A stretch of DNA of 64,000 nt, taken from positions 8,350,433 through 8,414,432 of the forward strand of contig CM026404.1 of assembly GCA_014843695.1 (NCBI GenBank), in the 5' to 3' direction. A program made the position numbers and the translations under genes. Of this stretch, positions 1 to 11,547 are shown piece by piece. Numbering within the stretch: position 1 is the stretch's first letter; each line of letters starts with the position of its first letter. The DNA comes from Archivesica marissinica. Its lineage: Eukaryota; Mollusca; Bivalvia; Venerida; Vesicomyidae. A model generated the notes under the pieces. The model was given only the letters and a program-made list of their open reading frames with translations, ran no database searches and was not told the origin of the DNA.

Positions 1-3000
1 GGATCTGTGTATAATGTTAGTGGATCTGTGTATAATGTTAGTGGATATATGTATAATGTTAGTGGATCTGTGTATAATGTTAGTGGATCTGTGTATAATG
101 TTAGTGGATATATGTATAATGTTAGTGGATCTGTGTATAATGTTAGTGGATCTGTGTATAATGTTAGTGGATATATGTATAATGTTAGTGGATCTGTGTA
201 TAATGTTAGTGGATCTGTGTATAATGTTAGTGGATATATGTATAATGTTAGTGGATCTGTGTATAATGTTAGTGGATCTGTGTATAATGTTAGTGGATAT
301 ATGTATAATGTTAGTGGATCTGTGTATAATGTTAGTGGATCTGTGTATAATGTTAGTGGATATATGTATAATGTTAGTGGATCTGTGTATAATGTTAGTG
401 GATCTGTGTATAATGTTAGTGGATATATGTATAATGTTAGTGGATCTGTGTATAATGTTAGTGGATCTGTGTATAATGTTAGTGGATATATGTATAATGT
501 TAGTGGATCTGTGTATACTGTTAGTGGATCTGTGTATAATGTTAGTGGATATATGTATAATGTTAGTGGATATATGTATAATGTTAGTGGATATATGTAT
601 AATGTTAGTGGATCTGTGTATAATGTTAGTGGATCTGTGTATAATGTTAGTGGATATATGTATAATGTTAGTGGATCTGTGTATAATGTTAGTGGATCTG
701 TGTATAATGTTAGTGGATATATGTATAATGTTAGTGGATCTGTGTATAATGTTAGTGGATCTGTGTATAATGTTAGTGGATATATGTATAATGTTAGTGG
801 ATCTGTGTATAATGTTAGTGGATATATGTATAATGTTAGTGGATATGTGTATAATGTTAGTGGATCTGTGTATAATGTTAGTGGATCTGTGTATAATGTT
901 AGTGGATATGTATAATGTTAGTGGATCTGTGTATAATGTTAGTGGATCTGTGTATAATGTTAGTGGATATATGTATAATGTTAGTGGATCTGTGTATAAT
1001 GTTAGTGGATCTGTGTATAATGTTAGTGGATCTGTGTATAATGTTAGTGGATCTGTGTATAATGTTAGTGGATATATGTATAATGTTAGTGGATCTGTGT
1101 ATACTGTTAGTGGATCTATGTATAATGTTACTGGATCTGTGTATAATGTTAGTGGATATATGTATAATGTTAGTGGATATATGTATAATGTTAGTGGATC
1201 TGTGTATAATGTTAGTGGATATATGTATAATGTAAGTGGATCTGTGTATACTGTTAGTGGATCTGTGTATAATGTTAGTGGATCTGTGTATAATGTTAGT
1301 GGATCTGTGTATAATGTTAGTGGATCTGTGTATAATGTTAGTGGATATATGTATAATGTTAGTGGATCTGTGTATACTGTTAGTGGATCTGTGTATAATG
1401 TTAGTGGATCTGTGTATAATGTTAGTGGATCTGTGTATAATGTTAGTGGATCTATGTATAATGTTAGTGGATCTGTGTATAATGTTAGTGGATATATGTA
1501 TAATGTTAGTGGATCTGTGTATACTGTTAGTGGATCTGTGTATAATGTTAGTGGATCTGTGTATAATGTTAGTGGATCTGTGTATACTGTTAGTGGATCT
1601 GTGTATAATGTTAGTGGATCTGTGTATAATGTTAGTGGAGCTGTGTATAATGTAAGTGGATCTGTGTATAATGTTAGTGGATCTGTGTATACTGTTAGTG
1701 GATCTGTGTATAATGTTAGTGGATCTGTGTATAATGTTAGTGGATCTGTGTATAATGTAAGTGTATCTGTGTATAATGTTACTGGATCTGTGTATAATGT
1801 TAGTGGATCTGTGTATAATGTTAGTGGATCTGTGTATAATGTTAGTGGATATATGTATAATGTTAGTGGATCTGTGTATACTGTTAGTGGATCTATGTAT
1901 AATGTTACTGGATCTGTGTATAATGTTAGTGGATATATGTATAATGTTAGTGGATCTGTGTATACTGTTAGTGGATCTGTGTAGAATGTTACTGGATCTG
2001 TGTATAATGTTAGTGGATCTGTGTATAATGTTAGTGGATCTGTGTATACTGTTAGTGGATCTGTGTATAATGTTAGTGGATCTGTGTATAATGTTAGTGG
2101 AGCTGTGTATAATGTAAGTGGATCTGTGTATAATGTTAGTGGATATATTTATAATGTTAGTGGATCTGTGTATAATGTTAGTGGATCTGTGTATACTGTT
2201 AGTGGAGCTGTGTATAATGTTAGTGGATCTGTGTATAATGTTAGTGGATATATTTATAATGTTAGTGGATCTGTGTATAATGTTAGTGGATCTGTGTAGA
2301 ATGTTACTGGATCTGTGTATAATGTTAGTGGATCTGTGTATAATGTTAGTGGATCTGTGTATAATGTTAGTGGATCTGTGTATAATGTTAGTGGTTCTGT
2401 GTATAATGTTAGTGGATCTGTGTAGAATGTTACTGGATCTGTGTATAATGTTAGTGGATCTGTGTATAATGTTAGTGGATCTGTGTATAATGTTAGTGGA
2501 TATATGTATAATGTTAGTGGATATATGTATAATGTTAGTGGATCTATGTATACTGTTAGTGGATCTGTGTATAATGTTAGTGGATATATGTATAATGTTA
2601 GTGGATCTGTGTATAATGTTAGTGGATATATGTATAATGTTAGTGGATCTGTGTATACTGTTAGTGGATCTATGTATAATGTTAGTGGATATATGTATAA
2701 TGTTAGTGGATATATGTATAATGTTAGTGGATATATGTATAATGTTAGTGGATATATGTATAATGTTAGTGGATCTGTGTATAATGTTAGTGGATATATG
2801 TATAATGTTAGTGGATCTGTGTATAATGTTAGTGGATCTGTGTATAATGTTAGTGGATCTGTGTATAATGTTAGTGGATCTGTGTATAATGTTAGTGGAT
2901 ATATGTATAATGTTAGTGGATCTGTGTATACTGTTAGTGGATCTATGTATAATGTTAGTGGATATGTGTATAATGTTAGTGGATATATGTATAATGTTAG

Positions 3001-3562
3001 TGGATATGTGTATAATGTTAGTGGATATATGTATAATGTTAGTGGATCTGTGTATAATGTTAGTGGATCTGTGTATAATGTTAGTGGATATGTGTATAAT
3101 GTTAGTGGATCTGTGTATAATGTTAGTGGATCTGTGTATAATGTTAGTGGATATATGTATAATGTTAGTGGATCTGTGTATACTGTTAGTGGATCTGTGT
3201 ATAATGTTAGTGGATCTGTGTATAATGTTAGTGGATCTGTGTATAATGTAAGTGTATCTGTGTATAATGTTAGTGGATCTGTGTAGAATGTTACTGGATC
3301 TGTGTATAATGTTAGTGGATCTGTGTATAATGTTAGTGGATCTGTGTATAATGTTAGTGGATCTGTGTATAATGTTAGTGGATCTGTGTATAATGTTAGT
3401 GGATCTGTGTATAATGTTAGTGGATCTGTGTATAATGTTAGTGGATCTGTGTATAATGTTTGTGGATCTGTGTATAATGTTAGTGGATCTGTGTATGGTG
3501 TTAGTGGATCTGTGTATACTGTTAGTGGATCTGTGTATAATGTTAGTGGATCTGTGTATATA
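1..3562 (+). repeat. 21-bp minisatellite array, about 170 units
   Basis: The consensus unit is GGATCTGTGTATAATGTTAG plus T (21 bp). A second common unit has GGATATATG in place of GGATCTGTG, and rarer ones have TATACTG, GGAGCTGTG or TGTAGAATGTTACT. Because 21 is divisible by three, two forward frames stay open (reading YNVSGSV and MLVDLCI), but this is not a convincing gene. A 2-bp loss near 905 shifts frame, units with TAG occur near 1982, 2297, 2422 and 3284, and no splice or start context is seen. The array is cut by the window's left edge, so its true length is unknown. It ends near 3562 in TATATATGACTTG. Confidence 0.97.
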
Positions 3563-5264
3563 TGACTTGTGTGTAATGTTTAATACTGGGAAATAATTAA
3601 AAAATCAATAGCTCACATAATGTGTAAAACTCCCAGTTAAATATCTGGAAGTGGGGCTTGCAAATCATTAATATTGAGGACATTTGACATGCGAAATTAC
3701 TCTGAACATTTTATACAGATTTCAGTACACGGGAGGGCGTGCGGTGAGGGTCGGCTTGATACAACATTAAATACATGTATGTAGATTTCATATCATATAA
3801 AACGCCGTCAACTATATGGAGCCCAACATTGTATTTCATTAGCCCTTAAACTACTAAACAAGTGCACCCGGCACAAACAATTGTTAATTAATCATGAGGG
3901 AAATAGTGGTCACTACAGCATAGCTCCAGGGGTGTCGAAGTTGCGATGTGTGATCCTTTTAATTGACTGTATGTGTGATAAAAACAAGTCACTAAGCTCA
4001 CATACAAACAACGTGTAATTTCTGTGGCAAAAGGCAATAGCTGGAATGATATTGCAATTTGAACAAATTGGTTGAGGCTCAACTGTTTTCTCACCATACA
4101 ACATAAAGAGCAATGTATCAATCCCAGGTCGGCGAATACTTAATAGTTTTGTCGGGTGTAAGGCTGATTCATGCTGATGTAGTTATAGTAATACCCAATA
4201 TGAATGTGAATTCATACATGCTTTTCTCATGTTTTGAAATGTCATTGTCGCTGTATGTAATTGTGTACCGTCATACATGTTTTTGCTGCCGATGAACATC
4301 TAGGTTTATGCCAAATCAACTTTGAATTGAATTGAGTAAATACGATATATTGTATACCGTATATACTCGGCCATAAGTCGACCTCGCTCATAAGTCGAGG
4401 TGGTATTTTGGGGCCAAAAACCGTGTGTTTTGCATGCACCCGCCCATAAGTCGAGGCAACTTTTTCAGAAAATTTCAACAAACCGTATAGCTAAAAATTC
4501 ACAAACCTTGACCCATCTTGAATTGTTTTTAATGTAAAATATTCATTGCTTTACTTGTTTATCATCATCCAGAAATGTCCGAGAACTTTTGGCAGTTTCC
4601 ATGTTGACGTCTTTGTGATGCATTAGAACAATAGGACAGTTCAAAAACCCTTCACCTCCGTAGATATTGCACAGCTTAAATTATTACTGTATCTATGATA
4701 AAGGATTACTTATCTCAACAATGACCGCGCATGTGCTAGTTGTATAATTGGTGTATCGAAGACCTGCATCATTTGGATCACGCAATAGATTTGTTTGGAA
4801 AATCCATTTATAACGCAAGGACCACACTGAATACAATGCGACGCTACGATTGATTGGATTGGGAAAATACCTCATCCAAACTCAGTTTAGCTCCTTTGCG
4901 AAACACATTCGTACAAGACCTAACTGGTCGCTCTCGATGCCTACATTGCTGGTTGAATCCGCCGCCATGGTATAGAAAGAAGGCAATGTGGTATTCCGAG
5001 TTATGACTAGGAACATCACCAATCGTGGTTATTGCGGGCTACAACGTACAACCTCTCGATTACGAGACAGAGACCGCATGTACATTCAGCTAATTATGTT
5101 CCACTAGATATGTTCATACGTTGCTGATTACAAATCTCCATTCTTCGTCGTGAATTAACATACAATTCATGTGAGAATGAATTCAACACGATTACCAATA
5201 TTGGAGGAATAATTATATTTCTACTTGTAGTTTCAAAATTAAATATTTTGTGTTGATGATTGAT
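3563..5264. other. AT-rich spacer, no gene seen
   Basis: Open frames here are short (at most about 80 codons), overlap each other and show no recognisable domain. Apart from the short repeat at 4357-4460 I see nothing I can name. Confidence 0.6.
4357..4460. repeat. Dispersed-repeat-like segment with three CATAAGTCGA motifs
   Basis: Three copies of CATAAGTCGA occur in about 90 bp, together with CCGTATATACTCGG at the left edge and a GGGGCCAAAAA block. This arrangement resembles ends of DNA transposons seen in many animal genomes, but only one copy is visible here, so the family cannot be assigned from this window. Confidence 0.4.
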
Positions 5265-5520
5265 GGCCCGGTTATACCAGGGACATAGAGGTTAGAGCGC
5301 TCGTTTCTCACTAATGCAACCCAAGTTAGCTCCTCGGACTGGAATGTATGCGATATGGTACGGTAGTCGCCAGATCGGACAGGTGGGTTTTCTCCGGGTA
5401 CTTCGGTTTCCTCCCACACGAATGACCACATTTACGCTTTCATCCGCGCCAACGAGAGTGATTAATATAACATGTTAAAACATGCTTCGCACTCATTGTA
5501 AAATAAATAAAGTTTAAACT
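5265..5520 (+). mobile_element. SINE-A copy 1, diverged head
   Basis: tRNA-like head degraded (TTAGAGCGCTCG, then a weak B box), followed by the family body CGCCAGATCGGACAGGTGGG, a CTCCGGGTACTTCGGTTTCC block, CGCCAACGAGAGTGATTAAT and the tail AAAATAAATAAAGTTT. It was recognised by comparison with the clean copy at 39865-40086. The CTCCGG...TTTCCTCCCAC block may correspond to a conserved SINE core such as the Meta domain, which I cannot confirm. Confidence 0.85.
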
Positions 5521-7009
5521 TTAAAACATAGATAGTTGTCAATCAAAAATATCCTGGTTATATATAGCTATCAGCAACTACTGGGCCTCATAAAATGAAC
5601 GCGATTGATCGGAAAACTATTTTGATTTTGATCGTCCCAAGATTATGTATTTAGGGAAGGAGAATTAAGTTGGTATCTACAAATAGCTACAGCGGATCGA
5701 CAGACTAAACGCTTGTACTTTGGTGAAGTTGTTACTGTATTAACGAGATCGTACGAGACGTGATGAGATCACGACGTCCAAGCTCAAATAGCAGCTTGCT
5801 CCAAAATACGACAGATAAGGATTTGTGTTTATCATATATACCCGATAACGTGGTTCGCTCACAGAAATAAGTTCTAGAAATAAATTATTTATATTCTGAG
5901 AATACTGAATTCTCTGTAATACGCAGCGAGTTTATTTTGAATAAGAGTTTGATCTTTTGCTAAACCGTGATGGAATTACTTGCTTTTTGAAGCGAGTATA
6001 AAGCACCGCTTTCACTAATGCAGTTAATGTGGATATAGCAAGCACAGAGGGCTATGCATACACGTGACATTCCTGGAAGTAGTAATCACGTGCTATTCCT
6101 GGAAGTAGTAATATAATATTTGTAAGTCGGCCAGAGAAAAAACTTTATTTATTTTACAACGATTGCGAAACAAGCTTATATTAATCACTCACGTTGGCTC
6201 GGATGAAAGCCTTAATGTGGTCATTCGTGCGGGAGGAAACCGGAGTACCCGGAGAAAACCCACCTGTCCGATCTGGCGACCACCGTACCATCTCACATGC
6301 TTCCCGGTCCGAGGATGGAAGCTGGGTCGTATTGGTGAAAAGCGAGTGCGCTAACCACGTCCTGTGTTGTTGTTAGTATTATATTTGCGCTTAGCATAGC
6401 TACAGCACACATGATGCAAATAGTAAAAGGAATACTGAATACACGTCATACAGCTGGGACGTGTAGTAATGTCGTACCCTGGTACCCGAAATATATTACC
6501 CGCCGGTATGACAGTACTCATTCACTCTCTAGAACGTCGTGTGCTTGTTGCTATTCTAATTTGGTTGTTCTGGACGAATGGGAATGTATGTGATAAGAAT
6601 TACTGCTATGTAGGCCTATTCGTATTATATGTATTAAAAGTGTCCAATTGTTTTCAGGGAACTAGTTCCAAGCTTTCACTGGCGTGCGCATAGAAATAAA
6701 TACAAGCTTGAGCCGGAATCCAGAAATGGCCAGGTCAATCGATTTACGTTCCCATATGATTCGCGGATGTGGTACATACTGTTATGCTGAACAGGGTTTC
6801 ATGTTTGCATTTAATTACTAAAGTATGCACTTTATAATTTATATACAGTCACTCAATACACTATCAGAGTATTTATTATGCAGAGTAAAAATGTAATGTT
6901 CAATCGTCCTTCTATAGAGTTGTTCTTGTTAAAAGTTTTAAAGCTCACCAGGAATAATGAGATGAACATACCAATATTGCACAATGTTTTACCGTATTAC
7001 ATAGATGTT
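5521..7009. other. Spacer around SINE-A copy 2, no gene seen
   Basis: Outside the SINE at 6141-6360 I find no repeat partner elsewhere in the window and no credible exon. Two direct copies of CTGGAAGTAGTAAT occur near 6072-6112. Confidence 0.5.
6141..6360 (-). mobile_element. SINE-A copy 2
   Basis: Reads in reverse from AACTTTATTTATTTTAC (3' tail) through the GAGTACCCGGAGAAAACCCA core to the head CGAGTGCGCTAACCAC. The A box region is cut short and the B box is diverged (GATGGAAGCTGGG). The short apparent open frames across it are by-products of the element. Confidence 0.88.
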
Positions 7010-7222
7010 TTTTAAATCGTGTATGATATTTACATTTAATTGTGAGGTTATTTGGTCATATTTTTAAATCGTGTATGATAATTTACATTTAATTGTGAGG
7101 TTATTTGGTCATATTTTTAAATCGTGTATGATAATTTACATTTAATTGTGAGGTCATTTGGTCATATTTTTAAATCGTGTATGATAATTTACATTTAATT
7201 GTGAGGTTATTTGGTCATATTT
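7010..7222. repeat. 54-bp tandem repeat, 4 copies
   Basis: The unit TTTTTAAATCGTGTATGATA...GGTTATTTGGTCATAT is repeated four times with one or two differences per copy. The first copy lacks one A and the third has GGTCATTTGG. Near identity points to recent amplification. Confidence 0.93.
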
Positions 7223-7455
7223 TGATATCCGGTGCTCTTATTCTATGCTGATTTACTTCTCTTAATTCGTGACTTTATGACGTCATTGGGTACAGTGTAG
7301 CTATTGGTCGAACATCTCAGGCATGAGTCAAATGTATGTGTTTACTTCCAGGTATTATCAAATGTAGTCTCGTCACGTAACCATAATTATATATAATATG
7401 ATACGGATATGGGACTTTATTGTCCTGTGGCATGTCGGTCACCGTATTATATTAT

Positions 7456-8090
7456 ATTCTAACACGACCCAGCTAATAACATACATACTTGTATAGTAAA
7501 ATCTACCTCGGGTTATTCTGCGATATACCTACCTTGAACTATGCTGCGCGCACCGTGTGTTGGCTATTCCATTTATACAATGCGTGTTAAGTATTATGAA
7601 TGAAAGTCACGTGATATTTGTAAATACAACCGTGGGAATTCGCGGACGTGAGCTATTTTTAGAATCAGATAATCTCTTGTCCGTCTTGTTTTTCATTTAT
7701 GCACTAGATTGATATTTTCCATATAAAATAACGTCATCACACCTTACACGGGAGGAAATTTCGAAAGCCAAATGCACGGCGTTTGAAGAAAATACTCCTT
7801 CCTCGTCTAAAATTATTAGAAGTAAGTCGTGTTAGAATCGAACTAATCAGTATCAACCGTGGTATATCGCAGAATAACCCGAGTTTGAAGTTCTTATGCG
7901 TAGAAATATATCACGAAAGCCGAAGGCCTGAGAAGGCCTGAGTGATATAATTATTTCTACGCATAAGAACATCAAACTCGGGTTATTCTGCGATATACCA
8001 CGGTTATACAAACTCGGGTTATTCTGCGATATACCACGGTTATACAAACTCGGGTTATTCTGCGATATACCACGGTTGATACTTATTATT
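7456..8090 (+). mobile_element. Element-K copy 1: foldback / MITE-like element
   Basis: Homologous along its length to 62718-63365. It has an internal pair of 13-bp inverted repeats (ATTCTAACACGAC at 7456 and its complement ending at 7838). It then has a large foldback at the right: arms of about 65 bp around 7844-7918 and 7940-8020, containing TCGGGTTATTCTGCGATATA and CTACGCATAAGAAC. The right arm carries three tandem copies of a 36-bp segment (ACAAACTCGGG...CACGGTTAT). No coding capacity. This is most likely a non-autonomous DNA transposon; the family is not recognised. Confidence 0.8.
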
Positions 8091-8144
8091 CCTTAAATAG
8101 AACATTACATATATAACAATGTAGTCTCTTCACATAATCGTAGT

Positions 8145-8187
8145 CGAAATGGTAATTACCGTAATTATATATATAATTACCATTTCG
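8145..8187. repeat. Perfect 14-bp inverted repeat
   Basis: CGAAATGGTAATTA at 8145-8158 is matched by its exact complement at 8174-8187 around an AT-rich loop. It lies 9 bp before a pogo-like MITE. It could form a hairpin; no function is suggested. Confidence 0.75.
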
Positions 8188-8196
8188 ATATATATA

Positions 8197-8367
8197 CAGT
8201 CAAACCTGTGTTAAGCAGCCAGCCTAGGGAATCTCAGAAAGTAGCTGCTTGGCACAGGTGGCTGCTTAATAGAGGTCAAATGTATAATAAAACAACCCAT
8301 TGAGAGGCTGGTTGCTTAATACAGGTTGACTGCTTAATAGAGGTGACCACTAGCACAGGTTTGACTG
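8197..8367 (+). mobile_element. MITE-P1 copy 1 (pogo/Tc1-mariner-like)
   Basis: It begins CAGTCAAACCTGTGTTAAGC and ends with GCACAGGTTTGACTG, imperfect terminal inverted repeats flanked on both sides by TA. The internal sequence repeats the motif GCTGCTTAATAGAGGT. A second copy lies at 24494-24671. CAGT ends and a TA target are typical of pogo-type elements. No transposase is encoded, so it is non-autonomous. Confidence 0.88.
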
Positions 8368-8426
8368 TATATGCCTACACATGCAGTATTAGGCATCTTA
8401 GAAGTATAAATGCACCGGGTAATGTT

Positions 8427-8478
8427 GGGTTGCTTAATACAGGTTGACTGCTTAATAGAGGTGACCACTAGCACAGGT
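8427..8478 (+). mobile_element. MITE-P1 3' fragment
   Basis: Repeats the right-hand 50 bp of the neighbouring MITE (TTGCTTAATACAGGTTGACT... GCACAGGT) and then runs directly into element-F sequence, with the terminal GTTTGACTG missing. Confidence 0.75.
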
Positions 8479-8712
8479 CTATCCCCGACTGTTGCTGGCA
8501 CAAATTATTGTGTGAGTGACAGTCGGATATATGAAAACCGAACACACACTGAGATTACAACAGCCTGCACAGCCCTCTAAACGTCCAGTTATAATAATTG
8601 CGATAGGCCAAATATCATAACTTTTAGATGATGTTTATTTCTAACGTCTTAGAAAACTTAGTCGCTCAAATGCATTTATACATGCGGTGGCGACATTTAA
8701 ATAAATTTATCA
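8479..8712 (-). mobile_element. Element-F copy 1
   Basis: The reverse complement matches 53546-53870 and 61595-61945. Shared blocks include the CGGTGGCGAC / GCATTTATAC segment, TTTTAGATGATG, CCGAACACACACTGAGATTAC and a hairpin around the GACTGT...GACAGTCGG arms. The left edge abuts the MITE-P1 fragment. It is non-coding and the family is unknown. Confidence 0.78.
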
Positions 8713-8898
8713 ACGAGCTATCAAATGTCACATCAAAAGAACAACAGAATGAGGGGGTATTCGAGTTCTCTGAGTACCACCCTGGATACACCCCTGAGTA
8801 AATCAATGGAACGTTCCATTAAATGCACTTTTGCTTATAAGATGCATCCAAAATGGCACTAGTAGAACACACAATGACAATAAAACAAAACTAAGTTC

Positions 8899-9062
8899 AA
8901 ACTTTATTTATTTTACGATTGCGATGCAAGTTCTATACCCGAAGAAAACCCACCTTTCCGACCTGGCGACCACCGTATAATCTCACATACTTCCCGGTCC
9001 AAGGATCGAACCCGGGTTGCATTGGTGAGAAGCGAGCGCGCTAAAATATGCGCTAATCGGAC
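8899..9062 (-). mobile_element. SINE-A copy 3, internally deleted
   Basis: The 3' tail AACTTTATTTATTTTACGAT is followed after a deletion by CGAAGAAAACCCACC, CTGGCGACCACCGTA, the B box GGATCGAACCCGGG and the head ending GCGCTAATCGGAC. About 60 bp of the usual body (the CCAACGAG and CGGTTTCCTC region) is missing. Confidence 0.88.
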
Positions 9063-9601
9063 ATTAAAAACACAAATTAGCCACAAAAAGACTTATCTTG
9101 ACATCATAGGGAAACGAAGGATGGGTTCTTTGTGCCGCCATTTAATCTGACTAGGCAATTGTTAGTATAATTTGTTATGACAATTCGAAATTCGCAATGC
9201 ATACCGCATAGAGTAGTCATGAGAAATCTAGTTGTATATGATTCTCGGATGAGGCTTAAAACTGACAAATTAATTATTAATTTAATGTTGGCGTATATGC
9301 CTTTTTATTGTTTCCTTTGGGATTTTGGTAATATTTACTTATTTAGAATGTAACAGAAACATGCTTTTGAGAAGAAACATCTGAACGCGCCGTTTGTCAA
9401 TCAAACGGTTACACACGTATCCTTTATTGATTTATTACAATAGAATACAATACAATGTGCACATTCATTGGCGGACACAGACAGTATCAAATTCCACACT
9501 ATATGTTACATAATCGAAACACACACACACAGCTATAGCTGCTGTCCCCCATTACAGATTTTGCACATATATTAAGGGGCAAATGATATTTATTTTAAAC
9601 C

Positions 9602-9767
9602 GTGGAGCCGTTACGATTGTGCCCTTGGCACGGCATTTAATTTCCACGTTTCCTCTTCTCTCTCCCTCGTGGCGATGGATTCCATCAGGAATGAGGTCTC
9701 GAGAATGATTAATATAAGTTGTATGAACTTGTTTCGCAATCGAGCTCAAATAAATTTGTATAAATAA
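9602..9767 (+). mobile_element. SINE-B copy 1, head-truncated
   Basis: Starts inside the family at GGAGCCGTTACGATTGTGCC and continues through TCTCTCCCTCGTGGCGATGG, AATGAGGTCTCGAGA and the tail TTTCGCAATCGAGCTCAAAT. The tRNA-like head is absent. Its 3' end is fused directly to the body of a SINE-C. Confidence 0.88.
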
Positions 9768-9943
9768 CGGAGGTTTCGTGTCGGTGCTGTACACCGTGCA
9801 CGTAAAAGAACACGAGGAGACTCTGGAATGGGTCTCTGTCTGTATCATTGCACTATCATCCAAACATCTAAAATGACTAATCTCTCGAGGAGGCGTCGCT
9901 CATATGGGCAACAGGTAGCGACGATAAATATACGTAAAACACA
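9768..9943 (+). mobile_element. SINE-C copy 1, head-truncated
   Basis: Begins within the body (GGTTTCGTGTCGGTGCTGTA), then GAGACTCTGGAATGGGTCTC, GTATCATTGCACTATC, GGAGGCGTCGCTCATATGGG and GGTAGCGACGATAAAT. The tRNA-Thr-like head is missing. It adjoins the SINE-B tail without spacer. Confidence 0.88.
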
Positions 9944-10447
9944 ATTATTAATTGTCAATGTCAGATTACGATAGGCAAAACTAATCATAAAACAAATTGA
10001 AACAATAATCAGGCATTGGTTGGTCTATGGTTGGTAAGGGAATGGCATTACACTTTCATATTACATTTCTGAAAAGCGTGTTATCAAATCGTTTCACATG
10101 TCTATATTAATATATGTGGGGACCAGTGAGCTACGTCCCGAGTCGTCCACTCTGTTATTATTCGCACACACTTGAACACGCACACCTCTATACCTCGTTG
10201 TTTTCAATATACATCAAAATAATAAAATTGAAATTAAATTTGCTGTACCCTACTAAAACAATAAATCGATAGGGAATTCTTATATTAAAGCAGAATTACA
10301 TCGTATGAAATAAAAGATATTTGAAAAATGCAAATTTTACGTATGGGTAGCAATGCTGCTACACATTCTAACATTATACGTTGTATGCTTATGTTCATGT
10401 GTAGGACTTTCCGAGTCGATCGGTCACGCACTTGTTTTGCAACCGGA
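9944..10447. other. Spacer, nothing recognised
   Basis: AT-rich sequence without a repeat partner in the window or a credible exon. The right edge leads into the 30-bp array. Confidence 0.5.
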
Positions 10448-10974
10448 ACGCATCGTCCGCACTTGTTTACATTCGGAATGCATCGTCCGCACTTGTTTAC
10501 ATTCGGAACGCATCGTCCGCACTTGTTTACATTCGGAACGCATCGTCCGCACTTGTTTACATTCGGAATGCATCGTCCGCACTTGTTTACATTCGGAACG
10601 CATCGTCCGCACTTGTTTACATTCGGAATGCATCGTCCGCACTTGTTTACATTCGGAACGCATCGTCCGCACTTGTTTACATTCGGAACGCATCGTCCGC
10701 ACTTGTTTACATTCGGAACGCATCGTCCGCACTTGTTTACATTCGGAACGCATCGTCCGCACTTGTTTACATTCGAAGCATCGTCCTGCATCGTCCGCAC
10801 TTGTTTACATTCGGAATGCATCGTCCGCACTTGTTTACATTCGGAATGCATCGTCGCACTTGTTTACATTCGGAACGCATCGTCCGCACTTGTTTACATT
10901 CGGAATGCATCGTCCGCACTTGTTTACATTCGGAATGCATCGTCCGCACTTGTTTACATTCGGAATGCATCGTC
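10448..10974 (+). repeat. 30-bp minisatellite, about 17-18 units
   Basis: The unit is GCATCGTCCGCACTTGTTTA followed by CATTCGGAAC. Units differ mainly at one site (GGAAC or GGAAT). Two damaged units occur near 10774-10796 and 10850. The 30-bp period keeps several frames open on both strands, giving apparent proteins of up to about 250 residues. None has a domain, and the small deletions break frame. Confidence 0.95.
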
Positions 10975-11455
10975 ACCATGTGTCCCACTTTGACTTTTTA
11001 ATTAAATTACTTGATATGTTGATTCGTACCTCTGTTAGCTACGTCTTTTGGGGGACATTTCTACATCCCCGCGAAGGATTCGACATTAGAGGAAGATAGA
11101 TAGATAGTCGTTCATGTTCAAAATATATACGTTGTTTTCTACATCCTGTGTTGTTTCACGCATGCGCGTTGTGCGTGTTTAATTTCGTGTGTTGATAAAC
11201 AAATTCACGTATACAACGGTTTACATTTATTGGAATGTTATCGTTTCTGAGAGACTATTTCGTTGTAAACACACACACATTAGTATTTATATTTTACCCA
11301 AAACATCCTTTATTACGATGCAATGCTGCTTTAAGATGTACTCTGCCTAAATAATGGACACAGGATCGCACCACTATAACATGAAGATGATATCCTTTCT
11401 CAACAGCTTGGACCATTTCTGACAATATTTATGCTTTTGCTTTTGACAAAAGATG
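10975..11455. other. Spacer with a SINE-G tail fragment
   Basis: At 11048-11100 is a short block (TTCTACATCCCCGCGAAGGA, then TTCGACATTAGAGGAAGATA) with a GATA-type run. It is shared in reverse with 32785-32826 and 55040-55085. The remainder is unremarkable. Confidence 0.5.
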
Positions 11456-11547
11456 AGGATTCAGAGCCCTGTGAGTAACATGATAGGATTCAGAGCCCTG
11501 TGAGTAACATGATAGGATTCAGAGCCCTGTGAGTAACATGAGGATTC
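11456..11547. repeat. 29-bp tandem repeat, 3 copies
   Basis: Three near-identical copies of AGGATTCAGAGCCCTGTGAG followed by TAACATGAT, then a partial fourth. It lies directly before the trinucleotide array. Confidence 0.9.

Noticed and set aside
7..3596. Very long open frames (up to 656 codons) with YNVSGSV or MLVDLCI repeats
   Set aside because: Two forward frames are open simultaneously over a 21-bp repeat. A 2-bp deletion and recurrent TAG units break both, and there is no unique coding sequence, signal peptide or splice context.
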